From Acanthochlamys bracteata (taxonomy: Eukaryota; Streptophyta; Magnoliopsida; Pandanales; Velloziaceae), in NCBI GenBank assembly GCA_019914995.1, contig CM034138.1, positions 1,922,001-1,986,000 on the forward strand: a stretch of DNA of 64,000 nucleotides, written 5' to 3'. How positions within the stretch are numbered: the stretch's first letter is position 1; every line of letters starts with the position of its first letter. The position numbers were made by a program, and so were the translations under genes. Shown piece by piece: positions 53,231 through 64,000 of this stretch. The notes under the pieces are model-generated. The model was given only the letters and a program-made list of their open reading frames with translations, had not been told where the DNA came from and searched no databases.

Positions 53231-54253
53231 GATGTACAATCTCTGTGCTTAACTATATTCCCCCTTCTTATCTGCAATCGACAAATCTGAGCTATTGATA
53301 TTCTCTATACACCTTCAGCTTCTTCTTCTGCACACTCAATTTGTTGCTAACGAAATGAAGAATTGGTCGAGCTTGTAATATAATAGTTGGGCTATGGTAG
53401 GAACGTTTCAGAGTCCTTCTGAAAATTATCTGCATTAATTAAATGTTTGGTTGGTTCTGGTCAACAGAAGGGAAGGAGAAAGGAAACATCTTATCTATAC
53501 TGTGCTTATTCAAAATTGTAATTTTATTATTTACAATTTTTATAAATTTTATAAATTTTTTTAAAAATTAAAATACAGAAAAAAATTATTATTATAATAT
53601 CATTTGTTGGAAAAACATATGTTTATTTTTAAATATTTTACTTTTTAATTTACAAAAATTTTTATTTAAAAAAAATACTTCGAAATATTCACTTTATTTG
53701 CTATTGACTACTTCTTCGAGTGTTGAGCCTGTTGACTACTTCTCTGATAATATAACGAGCATTCTTGGACGCGCCTTCTAGATGTATTAAGTTATAATAA
53801 TCCACTTGCTAATAGAATCATGAAATTCACGTGAACTTTCTCAATGAAATAAAAGTCAAGACTTAGGATAAGATTTGATTGAGAGATATTTCCTTTGCCA
53901 AAACTAATTTGCACTGCAAATAAAGAGAGATATTTCCTTTGCTTATGAGAAAGAAGATGGTTGGGCTCTTCTGTTGTCCGTATTGAAAGCGTCAATCAAT
54001 CAACTCATGGACTGGTTGAATATTTCAAATCCATAACATGCATACAAGTCAATCTTCAGCTACATCTAGTCATAATAAAAAGCGGAAATTTGGTTTCACA
54101 AAATATTTTCAACTATACAAAACTTGTGAGTTTTTTGACATAACCAAACTCATTCTCTTTTTAATAATTCGAACTTCAAGAAAAAGGTGAAAGTTTTTCT
54201 ATAGACTATGGTAATATAAGGGAAGGTTTGATTTGGTCCTGAAGTTTTATGGA
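53231..54253. other. PDR promoter region and spacer to the tandem pseudogene
   Basis: No gene. 53500-53700 is an AT-rich family A-like block (AAAAAATTATTATTATAATA core). The rest is unique AT-rich DNA. Promoter elements were not assigned. Confidence 0.5.
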
Positions 54254-54734
54254 TACATCACCTCTTTCTGGAAATTCAACGTCTTAACACCGTATGAGAT
54301 GATGACGGCGAACAGCAGAGACAAGCCAAGAAGGGGGTCTGCAGCCGGCCGACAGAGTCGCGTTTGTATCCAAAGTAACAGCGTAGAACTGTTTCACCGT
54401 CACACCAGTGCCCATCTCTTGAGCCATGTCACCGAACTGTGACGCGATCAGTCTGTATAGGCGAGACTGGGCATGCCCAGAAATTAGGGGCTGTTAGTTT
54501 GACTATAAATTGGATGCCATTAGGTCTTTGTTTTGACGTAACCCACCTAGTTGATTCGCAGTAAACGAATTGGTGGAATTTCTGGACCTACTCCCACGAA
54601 TTCAATCACTCCATTTTCTCCAGCCTACCTCACTCATCCAACAGTAGTTACACGTTTTTCTTTTTATTTTTTTGTAAAAATAAATGATAAGGACTGGAGT
54701 TGAAAACAGGGCGACGAGAGTGCGATAGTACCCA

Positions 54735-55085
54735 GTCCAGAGATTATAAATATAAATATGAGTGGACCAGACTGTCCGAACTATCCGGTCAGATTTTTAT
54801 AATCCGATTCGATCTATTTATATAATTTATTTTTTATTTATATAATAATAAAAAATAAAATAAAAATAAAATATTTTTTATTATTAATAATTATATTTTT
54901 ATTATTTAAAAATATTTTTAAATTAAAAATTGATTTGATTAATGGTCAATATTGATCATGTCAATAATCAATATCGACAGTATTCGAGCGAAAGGACTGC
55001 TTATAGAATCGGATCGGATCGGCTCGATCCTGTCACTATTTATAGATCGGGCCGGCTCGTTTGGCCCAGTCCAGTTTTACACTTC
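54735..55085. repeat. Unclassified insertion between pseudo-exons 23 and 24
   Basis: 350 bases absent from the intact gene's intron. CCAGTCCAGAGATTATAAAT on the left and GGCCCAGTCCAGTTTTACAC on the right share CCAGTCCAG, and ATCGGATCGGCTCGATCC-type words recur. The composition recalls the GGGTCGACCC-type MITE at 61.5 kb, but the ends are not resolved. Confidence 0.35.
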
Positions 55086-55152
55086 TGCTAGGGATGACGA
55101 AGCCTGCAAAAAGATTCCTAATAGCATATAATGCTCTGGATAATATTGCAGC

Positions 55153-55691
55153 TATTAAGAAAGATTTAGTTTTTAATTATTATTAATATATTTAACATGA
55201 TATTTATAAAAATTTAGACTCATTTTTCTTATTACTAATTGATTTTGAAAAATTATAAATTCGTTACATGGTATGAGAACGGGTTAGATCAGATTGATCT
55301 AGGATATCGAGTAAATCTTACATTATTGTCCATATTATTCATGGTCTTCATGATTTTTTTTATTTAGAACAAATTGTCCGCTTTATTTCAGGACAGATAA
55401 GAGATAGCTCGTTTTATTTAAGAATAATTATCCGCTACATTATAGGACAAATAGCCTACTTCATTTCAAAGCATGTAGCGTTATTCATATTTCATCTAAG
55501 TTCATTACAGAATAAATAATCTGCATCAGTTCAATTAAAAAATAAAAAAAAAATGCTCCGTTAGAGAGTAGGTATTAAAAAAATTTAGTTTCATATTACT
55601 TATTAATGATTATGAGATGATATTTATAAAAAATTGGGCTCACTCTTCTCATTGCCAATTAGTTTTGAAAATAATTCTAAATTTATTAAAA
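55153..55691 (+). mobile_element. TRIM-like retroelement inside pseudo-exon 23
   Basis: Direct repeats 55153-55268 and 55573-55691 (both TATTAA...ATTTAGTTT...GATATTTATAAAAA..TT) flank about 300 non-coding bases. The first repeat is followed immediately by TGGTATGAGAACGGG, a Met-tRNA-type primer-binding site, and the second is preceded by the purine-rich GTTAGAGAGTAGG. The host exon sequence resumes across it (TATTGCAGC | CAGCAATG), giving a CAGC duplication. The repeats differ at about a quarter of positions, so it is old. Confidence 0.75.
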
Positions 55692-56734
55692 CAGCAATGC
55701 CTGAGTTAGGGGTTAGCGAGATGCCATCATTCCGTTAGTGTGTGAAGTAGAGGAAGCATATGAACCAAAAGAACTTGGTAGCAGTCCACTCAAAATTTTA
55801 TGCAGATAGAAGACTTTGTAATACAGTGTAAGGAATCTCAATTGTTAGTTGTCTTCTTATGATCATTTTGGCCATAAGCTTGCTTTACCTGAGCAAAGGC
55901 ATAAGGCAATGCCGAGTACATTCCTGCAGCATTCTCTCTATAAAACACCGTCATTTAAATATCTACCACTGGTTGTAATACTTGAGACATGCATTACGCC
56001 TATCGCGTTGAAGATATCCTACTTGTCTTGTGCTTCAAAGATTCAACTTTGTTGTCAATTATGTTGAAGGATGAAGCATTATAGATATGTTTATATAAAT
56101 TACAATGTACGTCTTACTGCCAAGCCGCCAGAAGATTGCTTCGAGCATCAGCGCTGTCATTGCAGTGAAGAAAAGCCTTATGTAACTATATAATGGATAT
56201 CTCTGATATGACTTGTATTGCTTCCAGAAGCACGCATAAGAATGATTGGGAGTATTGTGCTGGGACGTAGAGATCCTTTGAGCCAGGTGGAGTGTTTAAT
56301 TCACTGATCAAAGCTTTGTTTCTCCTGCATTGTTTAGAAAAGAATGATGTTAAAGAAACTACACAGACTTTCAGCTACTAACAACAGCAGCGTTGTAGAA
56401 GCTCACCTATAGAGATAGAAATTTTTATATATTCGGGCAAAATCTACACCTATGAGATGTTCTTACCCTAGAGAACTAAACACCATTTCTTACAAACTTT
56501 TAATTGCATTTTGTACAAAGTGTCTATTGGCGTGAGTCAACATATATCTAATACTTTAAATATATTAAAATATATTTTTTTAGAATTAGATATTTTTGTT
56601 TATTTAGAACTCTTCTAGAATTAGATATTTTTTTTATATTTTAAACACTCATTATTTAAAGAAAAAATAATTGGATAAGATGGAATAATAAGATCGAAAT
56701 AACTTTTTACGATAGTATCAAAGCAAAATTCTAA

Positions 56735-56975
56735 ATCTATCTGCCATCGTCTTTGAAGATAATGACTTTGACGATTAGACTTCGACCAGATCTATACGTC
56801 ATCATCATAGAAAATATGACACCTATAGTTAGACTCCGACTAAATCTATCTGTCACCGTTGTAAAAGATACCGACTCAGACAGTTAGATTCTTACCAGCT
56901 TTATCTGCAGTTGTCATGGAAGATGATGACTCTGACGTTTAGACTCCGACCAGACTATTCTGTTGCTATTGTAGA
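56735..56975. repeat. Degenerate ~65-bp tandem repeat, about four units
   Basis: Each unit runs CTGCCATCGT...GAAGATAATGACT..GACGATTAGACT.CGACCAGAT. Recurrent words are TTAGACTCCGACCA and ATCTGTCACCGTTGTAAAAGA, spaced about 60-68 bases. Confidence 0.7.
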
Positions 56976-57174
56976 GATACAATTGCAACGATCAAAAATT
57001 CCAACCATATAAATGTGATCAAATCTGACAGTTTAATCGGATAGATCTTTAAAAAAAAAGAAGAAGAATACAACCATCGCATTTTTCTCTTGCCAATTGT
57101 TCACCGCTGCTCCTTCTGTTGCTGCTCGCCGTTCTCCTCGTTGTGCCGATGACTTTTATTGAAAATTACCAGAC

Positions 57175-57545
57175 CTTCAGACCAAAACAGACAAATTCGA
57201 CTCGATCAGAACAAACAAATCCGATCCGACCCAATAATGACAGATAAGTCCGATCGATCATTACAAACATGTCCGACTCGTTTTGACCATACAGATTCGA
57301 CCTGACTATGACAGATAAGTCCGATCAGATCCAGACATATAGATCCGATATGATCAGGACAGACAAGTCCGATCCGATCGATCAGAACAGATAAGTCCGA
57401 TTAGACCAGAACAAATAAGTCCGGTTTGACCCAAATAGATTGATCGAATACGGACAGACAAGTCTGACCCGACCCTAACAGATAGATTCGATCTGACCTG
57501 AATATATAAGTTCGATTGAGCCTAGACAGACAAATTCGGTTCGGA
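57175..57545. repeat. Degenerate ~25-30-bp tandem repeat
   Basis: About a dozen diverged units of the type GACCAGAACAGACAAGTCCGATC. The word ACAGAYAAGTCCGA is the most constant part. Adjacent to the 65-bp array, inside the same element. Confidence 0.75.
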
Positions 57546-57807
57546 AAAGATCAGATACAGTTCTATTGGCTTGACCCAAAACGATCCAGAGCAATAGATC
57601 TGATAGATCAAATTATGGAAAGTTCAAGTAATATATTTTATGATTCACTAAACAAATTGGGCATCGATAATATTTGCACTAACTTGAAAAAAATATTATC
57701 GTAAGTCAACATATATTTAGTATTTTAGATATATTAAATATATTTTTAAAAATTAGATATCTCTCCTATAATTAGATATTTTTTATTTAAATCTCTTTAT
57801 TTAGTGT

Positions 57808-57840
<33 letters not shown>

Positions 57841-59860
57841 TGGAACTCCAATATTGATTTTGATGATAACAATTATTAAGAATTATAGTTTATGGATTAG
57901 GATGAACTAATGATTGGAATCAAGTTCCGTAGAAATTTATGAAATAGGTCTATCCCACATTCAGCAGACAACAAGCTACCTTTTTAGCTACTGATTGTAT
58001 AAGATTTCTTTTATAGCATACAGAACAGAGGATCCCTCAGCCACCAAGCAGCCAGCTGTCTAATTGCTGCTACATGGATAAAACAGAGAATCGCAAACAG
58101 AGCATCTCGAACATAAAATAGCAGAAAATAGAGTATCGTCAACAGAGAAGAACAGAAAACAGAGGACTCGATAGCCGACTACTCCGCTGCTGCTCGCTGG
58201 ACAGAGAAGAATTCGAAAATTGTGATAATCATTCACTCTTCAAAAATAATTTCAAGCATGATCTCGATTCCATTTGAACTTCAACTTTTCATCAGAGATA
58301 GACTAACATGTACACTATAAGATTGACCGAATAACACATCAAATGATAATCAACATAAACTTGAAAAAATCGTATAATAATAAATGAAAATTCAGTAAAC
58401 AGGGAGCAGAATCAGACATTGATGGAATAACTTTTCAGATGTAATTCAATCAAGAATTCGTCATTCATTTGAAGCAAAATCTTGAAGACTTACTGAAGAA
58501 CATATCAACTATAAGTTCATATCAAGAATCATGAAAAATCACAACAAAAGAAGACAAAGAACATAGTGCAATATATCATCAGAATCATGTCTTGCTGACA
58601 ACAGAAATGCTTCAACATACAGATTTCGATTTTTCTCTAAGAAGAAATCATGAATTTAATTATAAGGTGCTATCATTCAACAAATATTTTATCTTATTAC
58701 TATCACAGAACTGGGATATATTGAGCCACCACATTATTGAAAAATAAGTTCAAATATAGAGATTGCTAGATGGTCATAAAGACCCACTGAACATAGTAGG
58801 AAGCAATGAAGCAGAGACTACAGAGTCACGCTATTGGAGTCCACCTCACTTGAAGTAGTCAACTTAGCAAAAAATACAAACCAAGAGAAGCCAACTTAGC
58901 TAGAGAAATTTGAAAAATACAACTCAGCTGAAACAACTCAAAACTGCAGACGGGAGTTTTTCAATTGCTTCCTTCGGTGCATTTAATGCTGATGAAAAAC
59001 TTGCACCGGTTTAGCCAAAAAAAATCTTGAGGTAGCTGATTGACCACTGAACACAATCTTTATCTCTACATTGAAAATCTGCCACAGCACACCAACAGAA
59101 ATATTTTTTCTAACGGGAAGAACCACTTACCTATAAGAACGAAAAACTCTATAAAAAGAGAAGTCGAAGAACGGAGAGACAGAGGAGATAGTGAGCAAAA
59201 ATTCATAAACGAAGTTGCACTATATCGATTTAATTTTTCAAGTAAAGAAACTCCTCTTGCTGCCAATCACTTACAAAAATCATTTTCAGCAGCAACAAGT
59301 TTGATCATCTCAACAGAAAGTCTTAAGTTCATTTATTTACTTTGAGATTGATCCTGTGCCTAACCTTGATCTTTTAGTTTTTTTGTAAACTTGTGACAGA
59401 AGTGCTTAGTGCACTTGGTAAAGAAGCTCGGTTGGAGCTTGGTGAAAGTTTTTAAACTTTATAATAGAGCTAGCACATCAGCCAGAAGAACAGTGGTGTC
59501 CAGTAGGCTGTAAAGGATTATCTTGGTGAAGAAACTCTTTAAAAGTAAGTGTGCTTGGCAAAGCACTTTGCTTTTGGTGTATGTGTAGCTTATTAAAAGT
59601 TTAGTGAAGCTTTAGCTCTTGTGATAGAGCATCCGTAGATGTAGGCAAAGAGGTTTGCCGAACCACATAAAATACTTTGAGTACTCTCTTCTTTACCTAA
59701 ATCGCTATATACTTTAACCTTATCTGTCTGCAGGTTACAAAATTACTAACAGTCGGCTGTACGCTTGCTATCTATAGGATCGTTAAGCTTTACGAAAATT
59801 TTTATTTATCAACTCAATTCACCCCTCCCTTCTTGAGTTGATCTTGCAGTAGATTCAACA
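57841..59860. mobile_element. Probable retroelement remnant or long solo LTR
   Basis: It begins TTGGAACTCCAATATTGATTTTGATGATAAC-like sequence (57839 on) and ends CACCCCTCCCTTCTTGAGTT then GTAGATTCAACA (59860), ends of the TGTTGGA...TCAACA type common in Copia LTRs. It is flanked on both sides by (AT)n runs and followed by A(21). There is no coding frame over about 100 codons. It separates the two halves of the PDR pseudogene. Solo LTR is inferred from ends and length only. Confidence 0.45.
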
Positions 59861-59862
59861 AA

Positions 59863-59902
<40 letters not shown>

Positions 59903-59905
59903 TAT
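59861..59905. repeat. Poly-A followed by (AT)n microsatellite
   Basis: About 20 A residues then 13 AT units at the right border of the retroelement remnant, matching an (AT)n run at its left border (57815-57840). Confidence 0.85.
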
Positions 59906-61473
59906 TGAAAGAAAAAAATATAAATTAGGAATATGATGGAAAAGTAAGATTAATAAGATTGAAAGCTATTTTCATCGGTTCTTTAGTGCTGTGAGAACTG
60001 AATGATCCGCTTACACCTTTGAGTTTGTCTTCTTCCACACCTTGAACTTTCATCTCCTGCTGTAATGGTGCTTTCCATTCTAATTATAATCTGAATAATA
60101 ATGCTTGAACAGAAGGGAAAAAACATACCGGTGGCATATCCATTGAATACTTCACCTTATCAAATGTGAGTGAGAGTGGTGCAAACGGAAGCACCATTCC
60201 TTTCTTCCCGTAGGATCTTCTTGTGCATTGCTGATCTCCACTCCCCTGCTCCTAACTTGACTTGTTTCGCCTGCAAAAATGTTTCAATTGAATCTGTAAA
60301 TCTTCTTATTCGCATATGACAATGCAAAATCAATGCAACCAAAAGTTTTAGAGCTAACCTTGTGAAGATTGATGTGAACTTTTTGCTCTGGATATGAGTT
60401 CAATACCCTCCTCCCCTGTTCTGTTGGCATGTTTTTCCTTCAATTCTTCTTGAGAGATAACAACCTGACCCTTCCCAGTAGCTGTTCCAATTGTGATTGA
60501 GGATAATTTTAAAGGTTATGTTGGCAGTAATAAATCAATACTTCATGTAGACATCAATGTCAGGATCCGGCTTAATGTTTGCTGCTCGCTCTCTTCTTGA
60601 AAGCTCTCTTAGCATATCTGCAAATGAAGATAAGAAAACAAAGTTAGGATAAATATCAAATGCGAGCTAGATTCAAGCACAAAGAGCTCTATAAATTTAC
60701 AAATTTTGCAAAGCACACAGTAAAGTGGCCTTGTATTTTCTTGAGTAATTTACCTCTGTAGCTTAATGATTCCGCTGATGCCATGAAGAATAGTAATGGA
60801 CCTCTTTCTTGAGTAATTTACATGGTTGTTCAGAAAATTCTGCACAAAATGAAGCGATTAAAACCAACCAATACTAAACCTTTTCACAAGTGATTCTAAG
60901 AGCAAGAATCTCCGCCAACGCAACCAAAAACTTGATAGACAAAACTACTTAAAAGAACTTAGTGATTTTATTCTAATTTATTCTGTAAGTGTATGATTAT
61001 CGGCTACCATATAGCAGATAATAAATTTGTTTTACAAAAATTATTATTAATTATAATTCAAAATAAATTATCAGATGTTATATTTTTTGAAGAGCTAAAC
61101 AAAAGTGTACGAACACTCAGAAAGCAAAACAAAATATCTGAATGTGAAAACAGATATGCAAACAATTGTAGTCTTAGAATTCACTACTAACGTCTTTAGT
61201 TTAATTATTAAATAAATATGATAATAGATTATAATAATTATAAAAATTTTATAGCTAATATTTTGGTCCAGTTTTTAGATAAAGTTATAATTAAAATTTT
61301 AACTATAGTTCAGTATAAAATCACCTATTTTTAATATTTTTTAACTAATTATTTAGAAATTATTAGAGATGTATTAAATCTTGCAAAACTATAAATTATA
61401 CAGTTGCATTCATTTTGGTACAATAAATACTAACTATAATTATTAATTTTATAATTCATAATTATGTTTCAGT

Positions 61474-62322
61474 TAGGAGTGACAATATGAGTTGGTAGGT
61501 CGGTTTCGGATCGATCCATTTAATAATCGAATCAAATTTGTTTAATCCTAACCTAACCTATGAATTTATACGGGTCAAAATTGTCAACCATAACCCAACC
61601 TACTAATAACCGGGTTAAATTCGGGTCGACCCATTTAATAATTAAAATTATTAATTATTAATTATATATTTTTAAGCTTCAGCGAAATTATAAGATCAGT
61701 TCGAATGAAAGTACACGATACTTTTACTGACGAGATATAATTATATCCGACAAAATATGCATTCCTTAATGTCTTCATCGGTCCTTAAAATATATAAAAA
61801 AAATTGTTATTTTTATTTTTGAAAATATATGATAACAGCTAAAATTTATGATTATAAATACATATTAATAATTTCAATAAAAATTTTGATAAACATATCT
61901 ATCTAACAAAATTTACATAAAAATCTTTATACGAAATTTAAATTCGTCATTAAAAATACCTACATAGTAATACTTTCGATAATATTATAATTTTTATTTT
62001 ACACTATTTTCCTAAAGTATAAAAATAAAGAATTAATTATAAATACAATATAATTTAATAGTTTGTAAATAACTATTATCGATTATTTTTATTGTCAATA
62101 AATACGGTAAGAAAAAATTAAAAATTATTCCTTCAAAAGGTGATATTTTGGGTTAGTAAGTCAATTTCGGATTAATTCGGATCGACCCATTTAATAACTG
62201 GATTAAATTCGTTCAATCCTAACCCAACTCATATATTTATACCGGTCAAATTTTTCAACCCTAACTCTGATTAAACAGATCGATGTTTGGTTGAATTTTC
62301 GGGTCGGATTATATCACCTCTA
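61474..62322. mobile_element. hAT-type non-autonomous element (849 bp)
   Basis: Terminal inverted repeats TAGGAGTGACAATATGAG (left) and TAGAGGTGATATAATCC (right, other strand) are flanked by an 8-bp duplication: GTTTCAGT (61466-61473) and GTTTCGGT (62323-62330), 7 of 8 identical. Eight-base duplications and GGGGTGACAAT-type ends suit hAT MITEs. Subterminal arms contain related words (GTCGACCCATTTAATAA at 61633 and GATCGACCCATTTAATAA at 62181). No transposase frame. It sits in the pseudogene's intron 2/3 interval. Confidence 0.75.
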
Positions 62323-62707
62323 GTTTCGGTTGGTCATAATTAATATATTAATTCTCGTTTGAAAGAATATTTAGATGTTAAATTTGTATACATGATCAGC
62401 ATTGAATTTAATATCTAGATTATGTAGTTGTTTTTAATTTTTACCTCTATGCTTAAATAATAAGTTGAGAACTGTTGGAATGCCGCCGCTGCCGATGTAA
62501 GCTTCTGCACTCACATTCAGATTCTCGAATCGAACTTCGATCGTTGGATTTTCTCTCCCAACTCTGCCATTTTGCAGCCCATTTCAGAGCTTCCTCGTCG
62601 TCCTGGTCTCTCGCCGACTGCGAGAACACTTCCTGGGAACTTCCGGCTCCCCATGTTGATCTGCTCCGACGAAGACTTGCTACGAAGTTGCTGGTGCTCA
62701 AATTCAT

Positions 62708-64000
62708 CAGAGATATATATGCGCGCTCGTGAGATGTAACTACTATATATATATATGTATATAACCACACAAATTAAATTAAGCAGCAGCAGAAGAAGTT
62801 TGTTCAAAAGAATAAGAAGGTATTGAGTTAATATGAAGCAAAAAGAATGGAATGAATTGATGATGATGATAAGAGAAGAGAATTAGAAAGGGTTTGTGGT
62901 TCATATATATATATATATATATGAACAGTTGGTTGAAGATATGCTTAAAACTTCAACTTTGGGTACATATTTGTCTTGAAAGTTTACCGTAACTGTTGAA
63001 GATCGGTGACTACTGAGACGTAGTTACTATTTTGTTTTCGTGTTTTTCTAAAATAATTGTTTTAACCAAAATATATTTTAAAAAATATTAAAAAATAAGA
63101 TATATATATTGATTTAAAATAAAAATAATTAATAATAAAATTTTATAACATATAATATATTTATATACTATAAATTTTAAAATTTTATAAAATATTTTTA
63201 AATTTTATTAAAATATAAAATGAAATTTTTAAAAAATTTAAATTCTTTCAAATATTCATATAATATCAAATATATTACAGCATATTTTTTATTATATATA
63301 TATATATATATGTCTTTCATCTGTATATCGTTTTACTTACTTTTATATTTAATTGTTATTTGATTATTTTAAAAATTTTGCACAGGTAAGTCTAGCGCGT
63401 TAATGATCAAATCGTTCAACATCTATTGAAACTAAAACTGATTAACCCATATCTGAAGAAGAAAGGCGAAGATTTATTCAAGAATGTGCAACTTAGGAAA
63501 TATAACTCGTACGTGGAAATTTCTGTGAAAAGACGTGGGTGAAATTCATAATTTATTCTCTGTTGTTGTTTCAATTTTGAAGTTAGTTTCATTAATTCAA
63601 CTATCTTTTTGTTAAAAAATAAAACAAGCTGTGTATTTATAATTATTATGATAAATTATTTGAAAATTAGTCATTAGAGTCTCAGAGATTAGATGACCAA
63701 ACAAAATAAATAAAAGAAAGGCACCCGTTCAAATTTGGTTGGCCATTTTTAAATGGGTGATCAATGAAAGTTTAGACCAAAAGTTAATTAACTCTATTTT
63801 CAATTCGTTTCTAAAATAAATTTATTTTTTACTTTCTAAAAACTCAATTATAATGTTCAACACAGCCCTTATATGATAAAGTATACATTAGTGATAATAA
63901 ATATTAAGAGAGGGAAAATTATCATTTCTCTGGCAAGGGTACCTTAAATTACAAAAATAATTATGGTTGTATCTTTTTACAAAATACAATCGTCAGGAGT
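62708..64000. other. Promoter remnant of the PDR pseudogene and AT-rich end of the window
   Basis: No gene was found. (AT)n runs at 62742-62762, 62903-62922 and 63293-63312. 63040-63260 is a family A-like AT-rich block (core AATAAAATTTTATAACATAT). The remainder is unique AT-rich sequence. Confidence 0.55.

Larger units (their letters stand above)
56530..57840 (+). mobile_element. Degenerate LTR-type element with tandem repeats inside
   Basis: A direct repeat beginning GTGAGTCAACATATATCTAA (56534) recurs at 57701 as GTAAGTCAACATATATTTAG and continues with TTAGATAT-rich sequence. After the first copy comes TAGTATCAAAGC (56713-56724), close to a Met-tRNA primer-binding site. The interior has no transposon protein and is largely tandem repeat. 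The right end is blurred by an (AT)n run. Confidence 0.55.
54254..62707 (-). pseudogene. Tandem PDR/ABCG pseudogene, fragmented
   Basis: Remnants of the neighbouring transporter occur in the correct order on the same strand: exon 1 and 2 fused (62707-62462, starting [20 protein letters not shown]), exon 3 (about 60840-60755), exon 6 (60619-60541), exon 15 (about 60492-60359), exon 16 (about 60270-60128), exon 17 start (about 60058-60005), exon 20 (about 56480-56404), exon 21 (56332-56113), exon 22 (56035-55885), exon 23 in two halves (55850-55692 and 55150-55085) and exon 24 (about 54485-54260). Exons 4-5, 7-14 and 18-19 are gone. Exon 1 jumps from LKWAA straight into the DNA before exon 2, losing its 3' half and intron 1. 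Several exons have frameshifts. Transposons occupy the gaps. It cannot encode a transporter. Confidence 0.9.

Overview
The window is nuclear DNA of a dicot plant. Genes are split by many GT-AG introns, the intergenic DNA is very AT-rich and full of small transposons, and all recognisable genes are plant families. Exon junctions were placed by hand from splice consensus, family similarity and reading phase, and each gene was checked for a length divisible by three.

Layout: 1-126 is the 3' end of an unidentified gene. 957-3184 (+) is a MUSTANG-type domesticated Mutator transposase with a PB1 domain. 3507-5057 (-) is a decayed plastid 2Fe-2S ferredoxin-like gene. 5280-8120 holds a stranded first exon of a PRPP synthetase between hAT-like termini. 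8433-12462 (+) is katanin p60 (KTN1). 15102-19338 (+) is TIFY8, with an 807-bp TRIM retroelement in its fourth intron. 20603-27629 (-) is the co-repressor LEUNIG, with two GC-AG introns and an apparent one-base frameshift in its glutamine tract. 32396-34417 (-) is the auxin-biosynthesis gene YUC1. 34.4-42.3 kb is mostly one family of AT-rich MITE-like repeats. 42307-44682 (+) is an LRR receptor pseudokinase with a 7-codon uORF. 45312-45875 (+) is a secreted Ole e 1-like protein. 46164-53230 (-) is an intact 24-exon full-size ABCG/PDR transporter, and 54254-62707 (-) is a broken tandem copy of it, invaded by several retroelements and a hAT-type MITE.

How they fit: YUC1, LEUNIG, TIFY8 and the ferredoxin-like gene are, as I recall, close neighbours on Arabidopsis chromosome 4 (AT4G32540, 32551, 32570, 32590), so 3.5-34.4 kb looks like a conserved ancestral block into which KTN1 and others are interleaved. 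There are no operons; relationships are co-linearity and tandem duplication.

I found no convincing novel biological system. The most informative observations are the LEUNIG frameshift, the dying ferredoxin-like gene inside a conserved block, the step-by-step decay of the PDR copy, and several non-autonomous elements with clear target-site duplications or primer-binding sites.
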